A stretch of DNA of 64,000 bases from Actinokineospora iranica. Its GTDB lineage: Bacteria > Actinomycetota > Actinomycetes > Mycobacteriales > Pseudonocardiaceae. The notes below the pieces were generated by a model. That model ran no database searches. It was not told where the DNA came from and saw only the letters and a list, made by a program, of their open reading frames with translations. Location: NCBI RefSeq assembly GCF_900101685.1, contig NZ_FMZZ01000002.1:372001-436000 (forward strand), read 5' to 3'. Positions 53,490 to 63,968 of the stretch are shown here, piece after piece. Within the stretch, counting starts at the first letter, position 1. Each line of letters starts with the position of its first letter. The translations under genes were made by a program, and so were the position numbers.

Positions 53490-55487
53490 TCAGTCGTCGT
53501 TGCCTGCTGGGGTGGTTTTGGCCACCTGCATCAGGAACTCGATGTTTGTCCGGCTCTTGCGCAGGCGGTCGAGCAGGAGTTCGATCGCTGCCTGGCTGTC
53601 GAGGGCGTGCAGGACCCTGCGCAGCTTGACGGTGACCGCCAGCTCGTCCGGGGAGAGGAGCAACTCCTCCTTGCGGGTGCTGGACTGGTCGACGTCGACC
53701 GCCGGGAAGATGCGCTTGTCGGCGATCTTGCGGTCGAGTTTCAGTTCGGCGTTGCCGGTGCCCTTGAACTCCTCGAAGATGACCGTGTCACCGGCGGAGC
53801 CCGTTTCCACCAGGGCGGTGGCGAAGATGGTGAGGGAGCCACCGCCTTCGATGTTGCGGGCCGCGCCGAGGAAGCGCTTCGGGGGGAACAGGGCGGTCGA
53901 GTCGACGCCGCCGGAGAGGATTCGGCCGGATGCCGGGGCCGCGAGGTTGTAGGCGCGGCCAAGGCGGGTGATCGAGTCCAGCAGCACGACCACGTCGTGG
54001 CCCATTTCCACCAGGCGCTTGGCGCGCTCGATGGAGAGTTCGGCCACGGTGGTGTGGTCGCCCGGGGGGCGGTCGAAGGTGGAGGCGATGACCTCGCCCT
54101 TGACCGACCGCTGCATGTCGGTGACTTCCTCCGGGCGCTCGTCGACGAGCACGACCATGAGGTAGACCTCGGGGTTGTTGACGCTGATCGCGTTGGCGAT
54201 CGCCTGCAGCACCGAGGTCTTGCCCGCCTTGGGGGGCGAGACGATGAGCGCGCGCTGGCCCTTGCCGACCGGCATCATCAGGTCGATGACGCGGGTGGTG
54301 AGGATGTGCGGCTCGGTCTCCAGGCGCAGTCGCTCGTTCGGGTAGAGCGGGGTCAGCTTGGTGAACTCGGGGCGGTTCTTGGCCGCGTCCGGGTCCAGGC
54401 CGTTGATCGTCTCCACGCGGACCAGCGGGTTGAACTTCTGCCGCTGCTGCTCGCCCTCACGCGGCTGGCGGACCAGGCCGGTGATGGCGTCGCCCCGGCG
54501 CAGGCCGTGCTTGCGCACCAGCGAGAGCGAGACGTAGACGTCGTTCGGCCCGGCGAGGTAGCCCGACGTGCGGACGAACGCGTAGTTCTCCAGCACGTCG
54601 AGGACACCGGCGACCGGCAACAGCACGTCGTCGTCGCGGACCTCGGTGTCGTTCTGGCCGGTGCCGCCCTCGACCCGGCCGCCGCGCCTGCGGCGGTCGC
54701 GGAAGCGACGGCCGCGACGGCCGCCGTCATCGTCGTCGTCGGGGCCGGTCGCCCGGTTGTCCTGCTGACGATCCTGCTGTCGCGTGTCCTGCTGGCGGTC
54801 CTGGCGGTCCTGGCGGTCTTGCCGCTCCTGGCGGTCCTGCTGCCGGTCCCCCTGCTGGCGGTTGCGGTCGCCGCGCTGGCGGTCGTTGCGGTCGCCGCGC
54901 TCGCCCCGCTCACCGCGGTCGTTGCGGTCGCCCCGCTGCTGGCGCTCGCCCTGCTGCCGCTCGCCGCCCTGCTGACGCTCGTCGACGCGGGCCGCGCGCC
55001 CGGACTCCGGCGCCTGCTCGGCGCCTTCCGGGCTTCCCGCCGACCGGCTGGCACCGCGACGGCGCCGGTTGTCCCGGCCGCCCTCGGTGTGCCGGGGGGC
55101 CTCCTGCGGGGCGTCCGCCTGCGGTTCGGCAGGCGCCTCAGCAGGCGCGGCCGCCGCGGCTTCGGCTGGCTGCTCGGCCTTCGCCCCGCGCGGCTCGCGC
55201 CTGGGCTTGGGCTCCGCGGGCACATCGGCGCCGTTGAGCGGCAGTTGCGTGGCGACGGCGCCGGAGCCGCCCCCCTGCCGCTCCTTGATGGCAGCGATCA
55301 GATCACCCTTGCGCATTCCCGCGGTGCTGGGAATTCCCAGCTCACCGGCCAGCTCGCGAAGCTCGGCGAGCACCATGCCGGAAAGACCCGCGCGACGCTT
55401 AGGTGTGCCGCCATTGGCACCCGTGCTCTGCGCCTTGTCGGACTGCGACTCGGCGGTGTCGCTGCTCAATAGATCGGTATTGGTCAC
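53490..55487 (-). CDS. rho: Transcription termination factor Rho with a large disordered insert
   Basis: Hexameric RNA helicase that terminates transcription. 665 aa against about 420 in E. coli. N-terminal HeH/SAP-like domain at 35-72; a disordered region at about 73-285, first Pro/Ala/Glu-rich, then Arg/Gln/Asp/Gly repeats (QDRQERQDRQDRQDRQQD); the cold-shock RNA-binding domain from 288; Walker A PPKAGKTS at 418-425; and GRAYNLAAPASGRILSGGVD (R-loop and secondary site). GTG 55487 has AGGAAGGAC upstream. Such inserts are typical of actinobacteria. Confidence 0.96.
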   Translation of the reverse strand: MTNTDLLSSDTAESQSDKAQSTGANGGTPKRRAGLSGMVLAELRELAGELGIPSTAGMRKGDLIAAIKERQGGGSGAVATQLPLNGADVPAEPKPRREPRGAKAEQPAEAAAAAPAEAPAEPQADAPQEAPRHTEGGRDNRRRRGASRSAGSPEGAEQAPESGRAARVDERQQGGERQQGERQQRGDRNDRGERGERGDRNDRQRGDRNRQQGDRQQDRQERQDRQDRQDRQQDTRQQDRQQDNRATGPDDDDDGGRRGRRFRDRRRRGGRVEGGTGQNDTEVRDDDVLLPVAGVLDVLENYAFVRTSGYLAGPNDVYVSLSLVRKHGLRRGDAITGLVRQPREGEQQRQKFNPLVRVETINGLDPDAAKNRPEFTKLTPLYPNERLRLETEPHILTTRVIDLMMPVGKGQRALIVSPPKAGKTSVLQAIANAISVNNPEVYLMVVLVDERPEEVTDMQRSVKGEVIASTFDRPPGDHTTVAELSIERAKRLVEMGHDVVVLLDSITRLGRAYNLAAPASGRILSGGVDSTALFPPKRFLGAARNIEGGGSLTIFATALVETGSAGDTVIFEEFKGTGNAELKLDRKIADKRIFPAVDVDQSSTRKEELLLSPDELAVTVKLRRVLHALDSQAAIELLLDRLRKSRTNIEFLMQVAKTTPAGNDD

Positions 55488-55928
55488 ACATGTCCTTCCT
55501 GACCGGTCCCCGCCTCCTACGTGGACCAGCGGACCGCCGTCCGTCGGAATGCGAGACGGCGTATCTCCCCACTGCTTGCTTGCCCTAGTCACGAGCCTGG
55601 CCGCGGAGCGGGCCAGCCGTAGGACTCGGTCGCCAACAGGGAGCATCTGGTCACCACGGTCGTCGGGAACCTGCGAGCCCCGGCCCTGACCTTGGAGAAG
55701 GACTGAGCCGATACCCCGGCAGATGATGCGACCCGGAAAGAGTTTCCGGGAACGACACCGGGCGCCCGTGCGCGCGGTGACTGAACGCCCCCGAGGGTAG
55801 ACGGCCGTCACTCAAGGTGCAACAACCGGCCCGCTGCGCGTCGCACCGAGATGAGGGTGTGGCACGGTGATCTGAATCACGAGAGCCTTCAAGCGGTGCA
55901 ACGCCGCGGTCACGAGGGGTATTCCCGG
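55488..55928 (-). other. Rho leader and thrB-rho gap
   Basis: A 441-bp gap with no supported gene. The first ~60 nt hold the ribosome binding site; Pro/Arg-type shadow frames fill the rest. Long leaders are common for rho because Rho controls its own synthesis. I see no riboswitch that I can name. Confidence 0.5.
55867..55880. promoter_or_regulatory. GTGAT-N4-ATCAC palindrome upstream of rho
   Basis: GTGATCTGAATCAC is a 5-bp-arm inverted repeat about 380 nt before the rho start and just past thrB. It looks like a half-conserved CRP/FNR-type site; a weak candidate. Confidence 0.3.
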
Positions 55929-56810
55929 TCAGTCGAGCGGGTCGACGCGCACACCCGCGCGGTCCACCGAAAGCGGGGTCGCGGTGAACCCGGTGAGATC
56001 GACCCCGGCCGGGACGCGGCCGTCCGTGGTGAACGCGAGCACGGTCGGCCCAGCGCCCGACACCGCGGCGGCGACCCCGAGAGCGCGCAGTTCGCGCACC
56101 ACGCGCAAGGTCCGCGGCCAGGCTTTTTCCCGGTAGTCCTGGTGCAGCGTGTCCGCGGTGGCGGGCAGCAGCAGGTCCGGGCGCGCGGCGAGCGCGTGCA
56201 CGGCCAACGCCGCCCGGCCAGCGGCGAACGCGGCGTCGGCGTGCGGGACGACGGCGGGCAGCAGCCCCCGGGTGACGTGGGTGGCGGACTCCTCCGACGG
56301 CACGATCGCCACCGGCCGCAGGTCCGGGTGCGGCTCGACCCGCGCGGCGCGGAACCTCGGGCCCGGCTCGCACCAGGCGACGACCAGGCCGCCGAGCAGG
56401 CTCGCCGCGACGTTGTCGGCGTGCCCCTCGAACTCGGCGGCCAAGTGCAGCGCGTCGTCGTCCAGCGGCTTGCCCGCCAGCCCGTGGGCCGCGGCGATCC
56501 CGCCGACGATGGCCGCGGCCGACGACCCGAGGCCCCGGGCGTGCGGGATGACGTTCGCGCAGGTCATGGCCAAGCCGCCGGGGTCGAACCCGAGCCGGTC
56601 GCAGGCCGCGCGCAGCGCGCGCACGACCAGGTTCGACTCGTCGCGCGGCACGTCGTCCGCGCCCTCGCCGGTCACGGTCACCGCGAGCCCGGACGGCGCG
56701 CGCCGGACCTCGATGACGTCGTGCAGGCCCAGGGCGAGCCCGAGCGCGTCGAAACCCGCGCCCAGGTTCGCCGTCGACGCGGGCACCCGGACGCGGACGC
56801 CCGCGGTCAC
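55929..56810 (-). CDS. thrB: Homoserine kinase
   Basis: GHMP-family kinase making O-phosphohomoserine for threonine. 293 aa: [21 protein letters not shown] at the start, the ATP loop [20 protein letters not shown] near residue 87 and the C-terminal [11 protein letters not shown]. The GTG start overlaps the thrC stop by 4 nt. Last gene of the argS-lysA-hom-thrC-thrB run. Confidence 0.95.
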   Translation of the reverse strand: MTAGVRVRVPASTANLGAGFDALGLALGLHDVIEVRRAPSGLAVTVTGEGADDVPRDESNLVVRALRAACDRLGFDPGGLAMTCANVIPHARGLGSSAAAIVGGIAAAHGLAGKPLDDDALHLAAEFEGHADNVAASLLGGLVVAWCEPGPRFRAARVEPHPDLRPVAIVPSEESATHVTRGLLPAVVPHADAAFAAGRAALAVHALAARPDLLLPATADTLHQDYREKAWPRTLRVVRELRALGVAAAVSGAGPTVLAFTTDGRVPAGVDLTGFTATPLSVDRAGVRVDPLD

Positions 56811-57883
56811 CGCAGGTCCAGCGCCGAGGCGACGGCGGTGGCGTCGACCGGCACCGGCTCGACCTCGACCAGGCCGCGCAGGGCGGTGTCGGGGTCCTTG
56901 AGGCCGTGGCCGGTGACCGTGCAGACGACCACGGACCCCTTGGGCAGCCGCCCGTCCGCCGAGGTCTTGAGCAGACCGGCGATGCTGGTCGCCGACGACG
57001 GCTCCACGAACACGCCTTCGCGCGTGGACAGCAGCCGGTAGGCGTCGAGGATCTGCTCGTCGGTGGCCGAGTCGAACAGGCCGCCGGACTCGTCGCGGGC
57101 GGTCACCGCGCCCGCCCAGGAGGCCGGGCTGCCGACGCGGATCGCGGTGGCGATGGTCTCCGGGTTGGCGACCGGCTCGCCGAGCACCAGCGGCGCGGCG
57201 CCTGCCGCCTGGAAGCCGAACATGCGCGGCGTGCTGTCGACCAGCCCGTCCTGGGCGTACTCGGCGTAGCCGCGCCAGTAGGCGGTGATGTTGCCCGCGT
57301 TGCCCACCGGGAGGCAGTGGATGTCGGGGGCGCGGCCGAGGACGTCGCAGATCTCCCACGCGGCGGTCTTCTGGCCGATGAGCCGCACCGGGTTGACCGA
57401 GTTGACCAGGCCGACCGGGTACTCCGCCGCGGTCTTCTGCGCCAGTTCCAGGCAGTCGTCGAAGTTGCCGTCGATCTGAAGAATGCGCGCGCCGTGCGCG
57501 ACGGCCTGGGCGAGCTTGCCGAGCGCGATCTTGCCGCGCGGCACCAGCACCGCCGAGGTCATGCCCGCGCGCGCCGCGTAGGCCGACGCCGACGCCGACG
57601 TGTTGCCGGTGGAGGCGCAGATGACCGCCTCCAGCCCGTTGGCCAGCGCGTGGGTGATGGCCACGGTCATGCCGCGGTCCTTGAAGGAGCCGGTGGGATT
57701 GAGGCCCTCGACCTTGAGGTACACCGTGCACCCGGTCAGCTCCGACAGGTGCGGCGCGGGCAGCAGCGGGGTGTTCCCCTCCCCCAGGGTGATGACCTTG
57801 GCGTTCGGGGGAATCGGGACCCTGGACGGATAAGCCTGGATGATGCCCGGCCAGCCTGGCCGCACACCGGTGGGGATGGTCAT
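56807..57883 (-). CDS. thrC: Threonine synthase
   Basis: PLP enzyme converting O-phosphohomoserine to threonine, 358 aa. The PLP Lys is in [18 protein letters not shown] near residue 58; [18 protein letters not shown] and [14 protein letters not shown] bind the phosphate groups. It overlaps hom by 4 nt (ATGA) and thrB by 4 nt. Confidence 0.96.
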   Translation of the reverse strand: MTIPTGVRPGWPGIIQAYPSRVPIPPNAKVITLGEGNTPLLPAPHLSELTGCTVYLKVEGLNPTGSFKDRGMTVAITHALANGLEAVICASTGNTSASASAYAARAGMTSAVLVPRGKIALGKLAQAVAHGARILQIDGNFDDCLELAQKTAAEYPVGLVNSVNPVRLIGQKTAAWEICDVLGRAPDIHCLPVGNAGNITAYWRGYAEYAQDGLVDSTPRMFGFQAAGAAPLVLGEPVANPETIATAIRVGSPASWAGAVTARDESGGLFDSATDEQILDAYRLLSTREGVFVEPSSATSIAGLLKTSADGRLPKGSVVVCTVTGHGLKDPDTALRGLVEVEPVPVDATAVASALDLR

Positions 57884-59187
57884 GAATCCTCGCCTTCGAC
57901 CCGCATCACGCTGACCACCTCGTGCACGAACGGCAGCCCCGCGATTTTGTCCACTGTGGAGCGCAGCGCGGCGTCTGGCGCGGAGTGCGTGACGACGACC
58001 AGGCTGGCGTCGGCAGCCCGGCCCTCCTGCCGCACCGCCGCGATGCTCACCTCGTGCTGGGCGAACACGGCGGCGACAGCCGCCAGCACGCCCGCGCGAT
58101 CGGCCACGTCCAGGCTGATGTGGTACCTGGTCGACGCCTGCGCGATCGGGCGCACCGCGAGGTCGGCGTAGGCCGACTCGCGCGGTCCGCGCCCGCCGAC
58201 GACCAGGTTGCGGGCCACCGCGACCAGATCGCCGAGCACGGCGCTGGCGGTGGGTGCACCGCCCGCTCCCTGCCCGTAGAACATGAGCTGTCCGGCGGCC
58301 TCCGCCTCGACGAAGACCGCGTTGAACGCCCCGCCGACCCCGGCGAGGGGGTGGTTGCGCGGGATCATCGCCGGGTGCACGCGCACCGCGACGGACTCAC
58401 CGCCGTCGCCGCCGACGCGCTCGCAGATGGCCAGCAGCTTGATGGTGCGGCCAAGGACGCGGGCGGCTGCGACGTCCGACGGGGTGACCGCGGAGATGCC
58501 CTCGCGGTAGACGTCGCCCGCGGTGACCCGGGTGTGGAAGGCGAGCGAGGCCAGGATCGCGGCCTTGGACGCGGCGTCGTAGCCGTCGACGTCGGCGGTC
58601 GGGTCGGCCTCGGCGTAGCCCAGCCGGGCCGCCTCCTCCAGCGTCTCGGCGTAGCCCGCGCCGGTCTCGTCCATCGCGGAGAGGATGAAGTTCGTCGTGC
58701 CGTTGACGATGCCCATCACCCGGGTGATGCGGTCCCCGGCCAGCGACTCGCGCAGCGGGCGCAGCAGCGGGATCGCGCCCGCGACGGCGGCCTCGAAGTA
58801 CAGGTCGACCCCGGCGGCGTCGGCCGCGGAGAACAGCTCGCCAGCGTGCTCGGCCAGCAGCGCCTTGTTGGCGGTGACCACGGACTTGCCCGAGCGCAGC
58901 GCGTCGAGCAGCCAGGTGCGGGTCGGCTCGATGCCGCCGATGACCTCGACCACCACGTCCACGTCGGGGGCGGTGACCAGCGCCGCGGCGTCGGTGGTGA
59001 GCAGCTCGGCTGGCACGTCGCGGTGCTTGTTGGGCCTGCGCACGGCGATGCCCGCCAGCTCGACCGGGGCGCCGACGCGGGCGGCCAGCTCGTGGGCCTG
59101 CTCGGTGAGCAGCCGCACGATCTGCGCGCCCACCGTCCCGCAGCCGAGCAGCGCGACCCTGATCGGTTTGGCGGCCTCGCTCGTCAC
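57880..59187 (-). CDS. hom: Homoserine dehydrogenase
   Basis: Reduces aspartate semialdehyde to homoserine; 435 aa. NAD(P) motif [17 protein letters not shown], catalytic region [18 protein letters not shown] and [20 protein letters not shown], and a C-terminal ACT domain from about 350 ([20 protein letters not shown]) that gives feedback control by threonine in relatives. Separate from aspartokinase. The GTG overlaps the lysA stop by 4 nt. Confidence 0.96.
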   Translation of the reverse strand: MTSEAAKPIRVALLGCGTVGAQIVRLLTEQAHELAARVGAPVELAGIAVRRPNKHRDVPAELLTTDAAALVTAPDVDVVVEVIGGIEPTRTWLLDALRSGKSVVTANKALLAEHAGELFSAADAAGVDLYFEAAVAGAIPLLRPLRESLAGDRITRVMGIVNGTTNFILSAMDETGAGYAETLEEAARLGYAEADPTADVDGYDAASKAAILASLAFHTRVTAGDVYREGISAVTPSDVAAARVLGRTIKLLAICERVGGDGGESVAVRVHPAMIPRNHPLAGVGGAFNAVFVEAEAAGQLMFYGQGAGGAPTASAVLGDLVAVARNLVVGGRGPRESAYADLAVRPIAQASTRYHISLDVADRAGVLAAVAAVFAQHEVSIAAVRQEGRAADASLVVVTHSAPDAALRSTVDKIAGLPFVHEVVSVMRVEGEDS

Positions 59188-60620
59188 GTCATCTCCAGTC
59201 GTAGCAGGTCGTCCACGGTCTCCCGGCGCAGCAGCAACCGCGCCTGCCCCCCGCGCACGGCCACCACCGCGGGCCGGGGCAGCCGGTTGTAGTTGCTCGC
59301 CATCGAGTAGCAGTAGGCGCCGGTCGCGGCCACCGCCAGCAGGTCGCCGGGAGCAAGGTTCTCCGGTAGCCAGCAGTCTCGCACCACAACGTCGCCGGTC
59401 TCACAGTGTTTACCCACGACCCGGGACAGCACCGCCGCCCCGCCCCGCTCGCCCTCGTCGCTGGCGCGGGAGACCAGCCGGGCGTCGTAGAGGGCGTCGT
59501 AGAGGGCGGTGCGGATGTTGTCGCTCATCCCGCCGTCGACGCTGACGTAGCGCCGCCCGGTGCCGTGGCCGAGCGCGACCTCCTTGGTGGTGCCGACCTC
59601 GTAGAGGGTCACCGTGCCGGGGCCGACGATCGCCCGGCCGGGCTCGACGGCCACCTTCGGCACCGGCAGCCCGGCCTGCTCGCACTCCTTGGTGACGATC
59701 GCGCGGAGCTGGTCGGCCAGCCACATCGGCGGCGGCGGGTCGTCCTGGGCGGTGTAGGCGATGCCGAGGCCGCCGCCGAGGTCGACGGTGGTCAGCGACT
59801 CCAGCGCCGCCGGGCCGTGCTCGGCGTGCAGTTCGGCGAGCAGGCCGATGACCCGGTGCGCGGCGACCTCGAAGCCGTCGGCGTCGAAGATCTGCGACCC
59901 GATGTGGCTGTGCAGGCCGACCAGCGACAGGTTCCCCGCCTTGATCACCCGGCGGGCCGCCTCGGCCGCGTCCCGCCCGGCCAGCGAGAAGCCGAACTTC
60001 TGGTCCTCGTGCGCGGTGGCGATGAACTCGTGGGTGTGCGCCTCGACGCCGACGGTGATCCGGATCAGCACCGGGGCGACGACGCCGCGGTCGCGGGCGA
60101 GCCGGTCGAGGCGGACGATCTCGTGGAACGAGTCGACCACGATCGCGCCGACGCCCGCGTCGAGCGCCTCGGCGAGTTCGGCGACCGACTTGTTGTTGCC
60201 GTGCAGGGTGATCCGCTCCGGCGGGAAGTCCGCGCGCAGCACCACGGCCAGCTCGCCGCCGCTGCACACGTCGATGCTCAGGCCCTCGTCGGCGACCCAG
60301 CGGGCGATCTCCACCGACAGGAACGACTTCGACGCGTAGTGCACCAGCGCGGGGTCGCCGAAGGCGGTGGCGTGCTCGCGGCAGCGGGCGCGGAAGTCGT
60401 CCTCGTCCATCACGAACAGCGGCGTGCCATAGGTCTCGGCCAGCTCGCGGACGTCGACGCCCGCGAGCCGCACCACGCCGTCGGCGCCGCGTTCGGCGTT
60501 GCGCGGCCAGACCCGCTGGTTCAGCTCGTCGAGCGCCGCGGCGTCCGCGGGTCGCTCGCCAGCGGTGTTGCCGGGCGGCAGCACGTCAGCGTGCCGCGGT
60601 CCTGCCGGGTGTGCCCTCAT
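59184..60620 (-). CDS. lysA: Diaminopimelate decarboxylase
   Basis: Last step of lysine synthesis, PLP-dependent, 478 aa. PLP-Lys in [57 protein letters not shown], and the second-subunit Cys of the active site in [15 protein letters not shown]. The ~40-residue N-terminal lead is longer than average. ATG 60620 starts 11 nt after the argS stop with AGGAACAGG upstream. Confidence 0.96.
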   Translation of the reverse strand: MRAHPAGPRHADVLPPGNTAGERPADAAALDELNQRVWPRNAERGADGVVRLAGVDVRELAETYGTPLFVMDEDDFRARCREHATAFGDPALVHYASKSFLSVEIARWVADEGLSIDVCSGGELAVVLRADFPPERITLHGNNKSVAELAEALDAGVGAIVVDSFHEIVRLDRLARDRGVVAPVLIRITVGVEAHTHEFIATAHEDQKFGFSLAGRDAAEAARRVIKAGNLSLVGLHSHIGSQIFDADGFEVAAHRVIGLLAELHAEHGPAALESLTTVDLGGGLGIAYTAQDDPPPPMWLADQLRAIVTKECEQAGLPVPKVAVEPGRAIVGPGTVTLYEVGTTKEVALGHGTGRRYVSVDGGMSDNIRTALYDALYDARLVSRASDEGERGGAAVLSRVVGKHCETGDVVVRDCWLPENLAPGDLLAVAATGAYCYSMASNYNRLPRPAVVAVRGGQARLLLRRETVDDLLRLEMT

Positions 60621-60631
60621 CAGTCCTGTTC

Positions 60632-62284
60632 CTACATTCGTTCCGGTGCGGTGATTCCGAGCAGCCCCAGCCCGTTCGCCAGAACCTGGCGGGCGGCGTC
60701 GCACAGCGCGAGCCGCGCGGTGGTCAGCGGTCCGGCCTGCTCGTCGCCCTGGGGCAGGACGCGGCAGGCGTCGTAGAACTTGTGGTACGCCCCGGCCAGT
60801 TCCTCCAGGTACCGCGCGACCCGGTGCGGCTCCCGCAGATCCGCCGCAGCGGCGACCACGCGCGGGAACTCGCCCAGGGTGCGGATGAGGTCGCCCTCGC
60901 GCGGGTGGACGAGCAGCGCCAGGTCCGGGGTCTCCTTCTCGGGCAACGGGATGCCGAGGTCGGCCGCGTTGCGCAGCAGCGAGGAAAGCCGCGCGTGCGC
61001 GTACTGGACGTAGAAGACGGGGTTGTCGTTGGAGCGCTTGCTCCACAGCGCGAGGTCGATGTCCACAGTGGAGTCGACAGTGGAGCGGATCATGGCGTAG
61101 CGGGCGGCGTCCACGCCGATCGCCTCGACCAGGTCCTCCATCGTGATCACCGTTCCGGCGCGCTTGCTCATCCGCACCGGCTTGCCGTCGCTGACCAGGT
61201 TCACCATCTGTCCGATGAGGACTTCCACGGTGCCCGGGTCGTCGCCGAACGCGGCCGCGGCCGCCTTGAGCCGGGCGATGTAGCCGTGGTGGTCCGCGCC
61301 GAGCAGGTAGACGCAGAGATCGAAGCCGCGGCGGCGCTTGTCCTGGAAGTAGGCGATGTCACCGGCGATGTAGGCGGGCTGCCCGTCGCTCTTGATGACC
61401 ACCCGGTCCTTGTCGTCGCCGTACTCGGTCGAGCGCAGCCACCACGCGCCGTCGGCGAGGTAGAGGTTGCCCGACGCCTTGAGCTCGGCCAGCGCCTTGT
61501 CGACCGCGCCCGAGGCGTGCAGGGAGTCCTCGTGGAAGTACACGTCGAAGTCGGTGCCGAACTCGTGCAGGCTCCGCTTGATCTGCTCGAACATCAGGCC
61601 CACGCCGACCCGGCGGAAAGTCTCGGCGTCGGACCGCCCCAGCGCCCCCGGCTCCCGGCGCAGCACCTCGGCGGCGATGTCGGCGACATAGGCGCCCGCG
61701 TACCCGTCCTCGGGAGCGGGCTCGCCCTTGGCCGCGGCGATCAGCGAGCGGGTGAACCGGTCGATCTGGCTGCCCGCGTCGTTGAAGTAGTACTCCCGGG
61801 TGACCTCGCCGCCCTGCGCGGACAGCACCCGGCCCAGCGCGTCGCCGACCGCGGCCCAGCGGGTGCCGCCGAGGTGGATCGGGCCGGTCGGGTTGGCCGA
61901 GACGAACTCCAGGTTGATCCGGCGCCCGGCGAGCGCGTCGCCCCGGCCGTAGGCGGCCCCGGCTGCGCGGATCTGGGTGACCACCGCGCCCTGCGCCGCC
62001 GCGGCGAGCCGCAGGTTGATGAAGCCGGGCCCGGCGACCTCGGCCGAGTCGACGCCGGTGTCCTCGGCCAGCGCCCCGGCGAGCCAGCCTGCCAGGTCAC
62101 GCGGGGTGACCCCGGCGCGCTTGGCGACCTGGAGGGCGAGGTTGGTGGCGTAGTCGCCGTGCTCGGGATTGCGCGGCCGCTCCACCGTGACCAGGGCCGG
62201 AACGACCCCGGTGTCGAGCCCGCGGTCGCCGAGAACCCGCACGGCGGCGGAACGAACCAGGTCAGCGAGCACGGCGGGAGTCAC
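60632..62284 (-). CDS. argS: Arginyl-tRNA synthetase
   Basis: Class I synthetase of 550 aa. N-terminal additional domain, then the HIGH-type motif [20 protein letters not shown] near 127, [20 protein letters not shown] carrying the KMSKS-type site near 377, and the DALR anticodon-binding domain with [23 protein letters not shown] start. First gene of the lysine-threonine operon, as in M. tuberculosis (Rv1292). Confidence 0.96.
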   Translation of the reverse strand: MTPAVLADLVRSAAVRVLGDRGLDTGVVPALVTVERPRNPEHGDYATNLALQVAKRAGVTPRDLAGWLAGALAEDTGVDSAEVAGPGFINLRLAAAAQGAVVTQIRAAGAAYGRGDALAGRRINLEFVSANPTGPIHLGGTRWAAVGDALGRVLSAQGGEVTREYYFNDAGSQIDRFTRSLIAAAKGEPAPEDGYAGAYVADIAAEVLRREPGALGRSDAETFRRVGVGLMFEQIKRSLHEFGTDFDVYFHEDSLHASGAVDKALAELKASGNLYLADGAWWLRSTEYGDDKDRVVIKSDGQPAYIAGDIAYFQDKRRRGFDLCVYLLGADHHGYIARLKAAAAAFGDDPGTVEVLIGQMVNLVSDGKPVRMSKRAGTVITMEDLVEAIGVDAARYAMIRSTVDSTVDIDLALWSKRSNDNPVFYVQYAHARLSSLLRNAADLGIPLPEKETPDLALLVHPREGDLIRTLGEFPRVVAAAADLREPHRVARYLEELAGAYHKFYDACRVLPQGDEQAGPLTTARLALCDAARQVLANGLGLLGITAPERM

Positions 62285-62348
62285 CCGGCAAGTCTAGGTA
62301 GGCGGGTCCCACGGTCCGTAGCCGGCTACGTTCCATAGACTCGGCGCC

Positions 62349-63065
62349 ATGATGCGGTACGCGCGACACGCGGCGCTCGGCGCCGTCGCCTGCCTGGCCC
62401 TGACCGGCTGCGGCGGAATCGAGGAGCTGGGCGTTCCCACGGCGAGCGGCCCGCGCGGCTCCTCCTCGGACAAGCAGGCGGGCGCGTCCGGCGGGGGCAA
62501 GGAGTTCACCCCCAGCGAGGACAACCAGGACCCGACGCGGAAGATCGACGGCGTCGTGGAGGCCGAGTACGAGCCGGGCAAGCACGTCAAGGCCGACCAG
62601 CGGGTCGCCTACGACCGCAAGCCGCCGCTGGGCGGCGCGCACGACGGCATCTGGGCCGCGTGCAACGGCGTGATCTACCCGACCGCGATCCGCACCGAGA
62701 ACCTGGTCCACTCGATGGAGCACGGCGCGGTGTGGCTCAGCTACGACCCGGCGAAGGTCACCGGCGACGACGTGGTGGCGCTGGCCGAGCGGGTGCAGGC
62801 CAAGCCGTACACCGTCATGTCTCCCTTCCCCGGCCAGCCCAAGCCGGTGTCCGTGCAGTCCTGGGGCAGGCAGCTTCAGGTGGACGAGGTGGACGACCCG
62901 CGCATCGACCAGTTCATCACCGCCACCCGCGCCAACCCGTACCTGAGCCCCGAGCCCGGCGCCTCCTGCGACATGGTCGACGCCGACCTGTTCGACCAGG
63001 ACGCGCCGCCGCCGTTCGACCCCACTGCGCCCGGCCCGGACGCGGTGCCCCCGACGGGTGAATGA
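62349..63065 (+). CDS. DUF3105 lipoprotein
   Basis: A 238-aa predicted lipoprotein: signal MMRYARHAALGAVACLALTGC with lipobox LTGC, a Ser/Gly linker, then a DUF3105 domain (GGAHDGIWAACNGVIYPTAI, NLVHSMEHGAVWLSYDP, YTVMSPFPGQPKPVSVQSWG). Two Cys and several His are conserved with the next gene. Role unknown; DUF3105 genes in actinomycetes often lie next to DUF305 genes. It is divergent from argS. Confidence 0.92.
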   Translation: MMRYARHAALGAVACLALTGCGGIEELGVPTASGPRGSSSDKQAGASGGGKEFTPSEDNQDPTRKIDGVVEAEYEPGKHVKADQRVAYDRKPPLGGAHDGIWAACNGVIYPTAIRTENLVHSMEHGAVWLSYDPAKVTGDDVVALAERVQAKPYTVMSPFPGQPKPVSVQSWGRQLQVDEVDDPRIDQFITATRANPYLSPEPGASCDMVDADLFDQDAPPPFDPTAPGPDAVPPTGE

Positions 63066-63083
63066 CAGCGGTGTATGACGCGG

Positions 63084-63115
63084 TTGACACCCACCAGACA
63101 CCCGGTCCTTAGAAT
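63084..63115 (+). promoter_or_regulatory. Candidate promoter of the second DUF3105 gene
   Basis: A perfect -35 TTGACA at 63084-63089 and TAGAAT at 63110-63115, but the 20-nt spacer is longer than ideal. GC-rich hairpins (for example GCTCC-CCGGC-GGGAGC) follow in the leader. Confidence 0.45.
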
Positions 63116-63182
63116 GGCCTTCGCACCTGCTCCGGTGCAGCTCCCCGGCGGGAGCCCCCTCGACACCTGAGGTTCGAGACGT

Positions 63183-63968
63183 ATGGCCAGCGGGACGAAG
63201 AAAAAGGGCAAGCCGAACGCGGTCAAGGCCGCGCGGGCCTCGGTTGTGGCCAAGAAGGGCAAGCCCTGGGGCACCATCGCCGCGGTGGTGGCCGTGCTCC
63301 TGCTGGCGGGCGGTGTGTTCGGCTACGCCTACGTCAAGGTGTCCGCCGCGGAGAAGTTCCTCCCGGCCGACGACAACAAGGACCCGTCGGAGAAGATCGC
63401 CGGGGTGGTCCGGCAGACCTACTCCCCCGGGCAGCACGTCGACGCCACCCAGCGGGTCGCCTACGACCAGAGCCCGCCGTTCGGCGGGCCGCACGACGGC
63501 GTCTGGGCCGACTGCACCGGCATCGTCTACCCGACGGCCGTGCGCAACGAGAACATGGTCCACACGCTGGAGCACGGCGCGATCTGGATCGCGTACAACC
63601 CGGACACGGTGACCGGCCCCGCGCTGGACAAGCTCAAGTCCCTGGTCGACAACAAGCCGTACATGGTGATGTCGCCCTACCCCGGCCTCGACCGCCCGAT
63701 CTCGCTCCAGTCCTGGGGCCACCAGCTCAAGCTGGACAGCGCCGACGACGAGCGGATCGACCAGTTCATCAGGTCGCTGCGCACCAACGTCTACCAGCAC
63801 CCCGAGCCCGGCGGCCGCTGCGACAGCAACGGGACCGGCTTCAACCCGGCCGCCCCGCCGCCGTTCGTGGCCGAGCAGCCCGGCCCGGACGCGATCGGCA
63901 TGGACGGCAAGCCGGTCACCCCGGCCCCGCCCGCCGCCCCGACGAGCAGCGCGCCGCCCACGCAGTGA
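63183..63968 (+). CDS. DUF3105 membrane-anchored protein
   Basis: A 261-aa paralogue of the preceding gene with a Lys-rich cytoplasmic start, one membrane helix (about 30-50) in place of a lipobox, and the same domain (GGPHDGVWADCTGIVYPTAV, NMVHTLEHGAIWIAYNP, PYMVMSPYPG, LQSWGHQL). A Pro/Ala/Ser tail ends the protein. Its stop overlaps the next start (GTGA). Confidence 0.92.
   Translation: MASGTKKKGKPNAVKAARASVVAKKGKPWGTIAAVVAVLLLAGGVFGYAYVKVSAAEKFLPADDNKDPSEKIAGVVRQTYSPGQHVDATQRVAYDQSPPFGGPHDGVWADCTGIVYPTAVRNENMVHTLEHGAIWIAYNPDTVTGPALDKLKSLVDNKPYMVMSPYPGLDRPISLQSWGHQLKLDSADDERIDQFIRSLRTNVYQHPEPGGRCDSNGTGFNPAAPPPFVAEQPGPDAIGMDGKPVTPAPPAAPTSSAPPTQ

Noticed and set aside
62285-62348. Possible tRNA next to argS
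   Set aside because: The 64-bp gap cannot form a cloverleaf and has no TTCGA-type T-loop in place.
62262-63800. 512-codon minus-strand frame opposite the two DUF3105 genes
   Set aside because: It mirrors both DUF3105 genes and has no recognisable domain.
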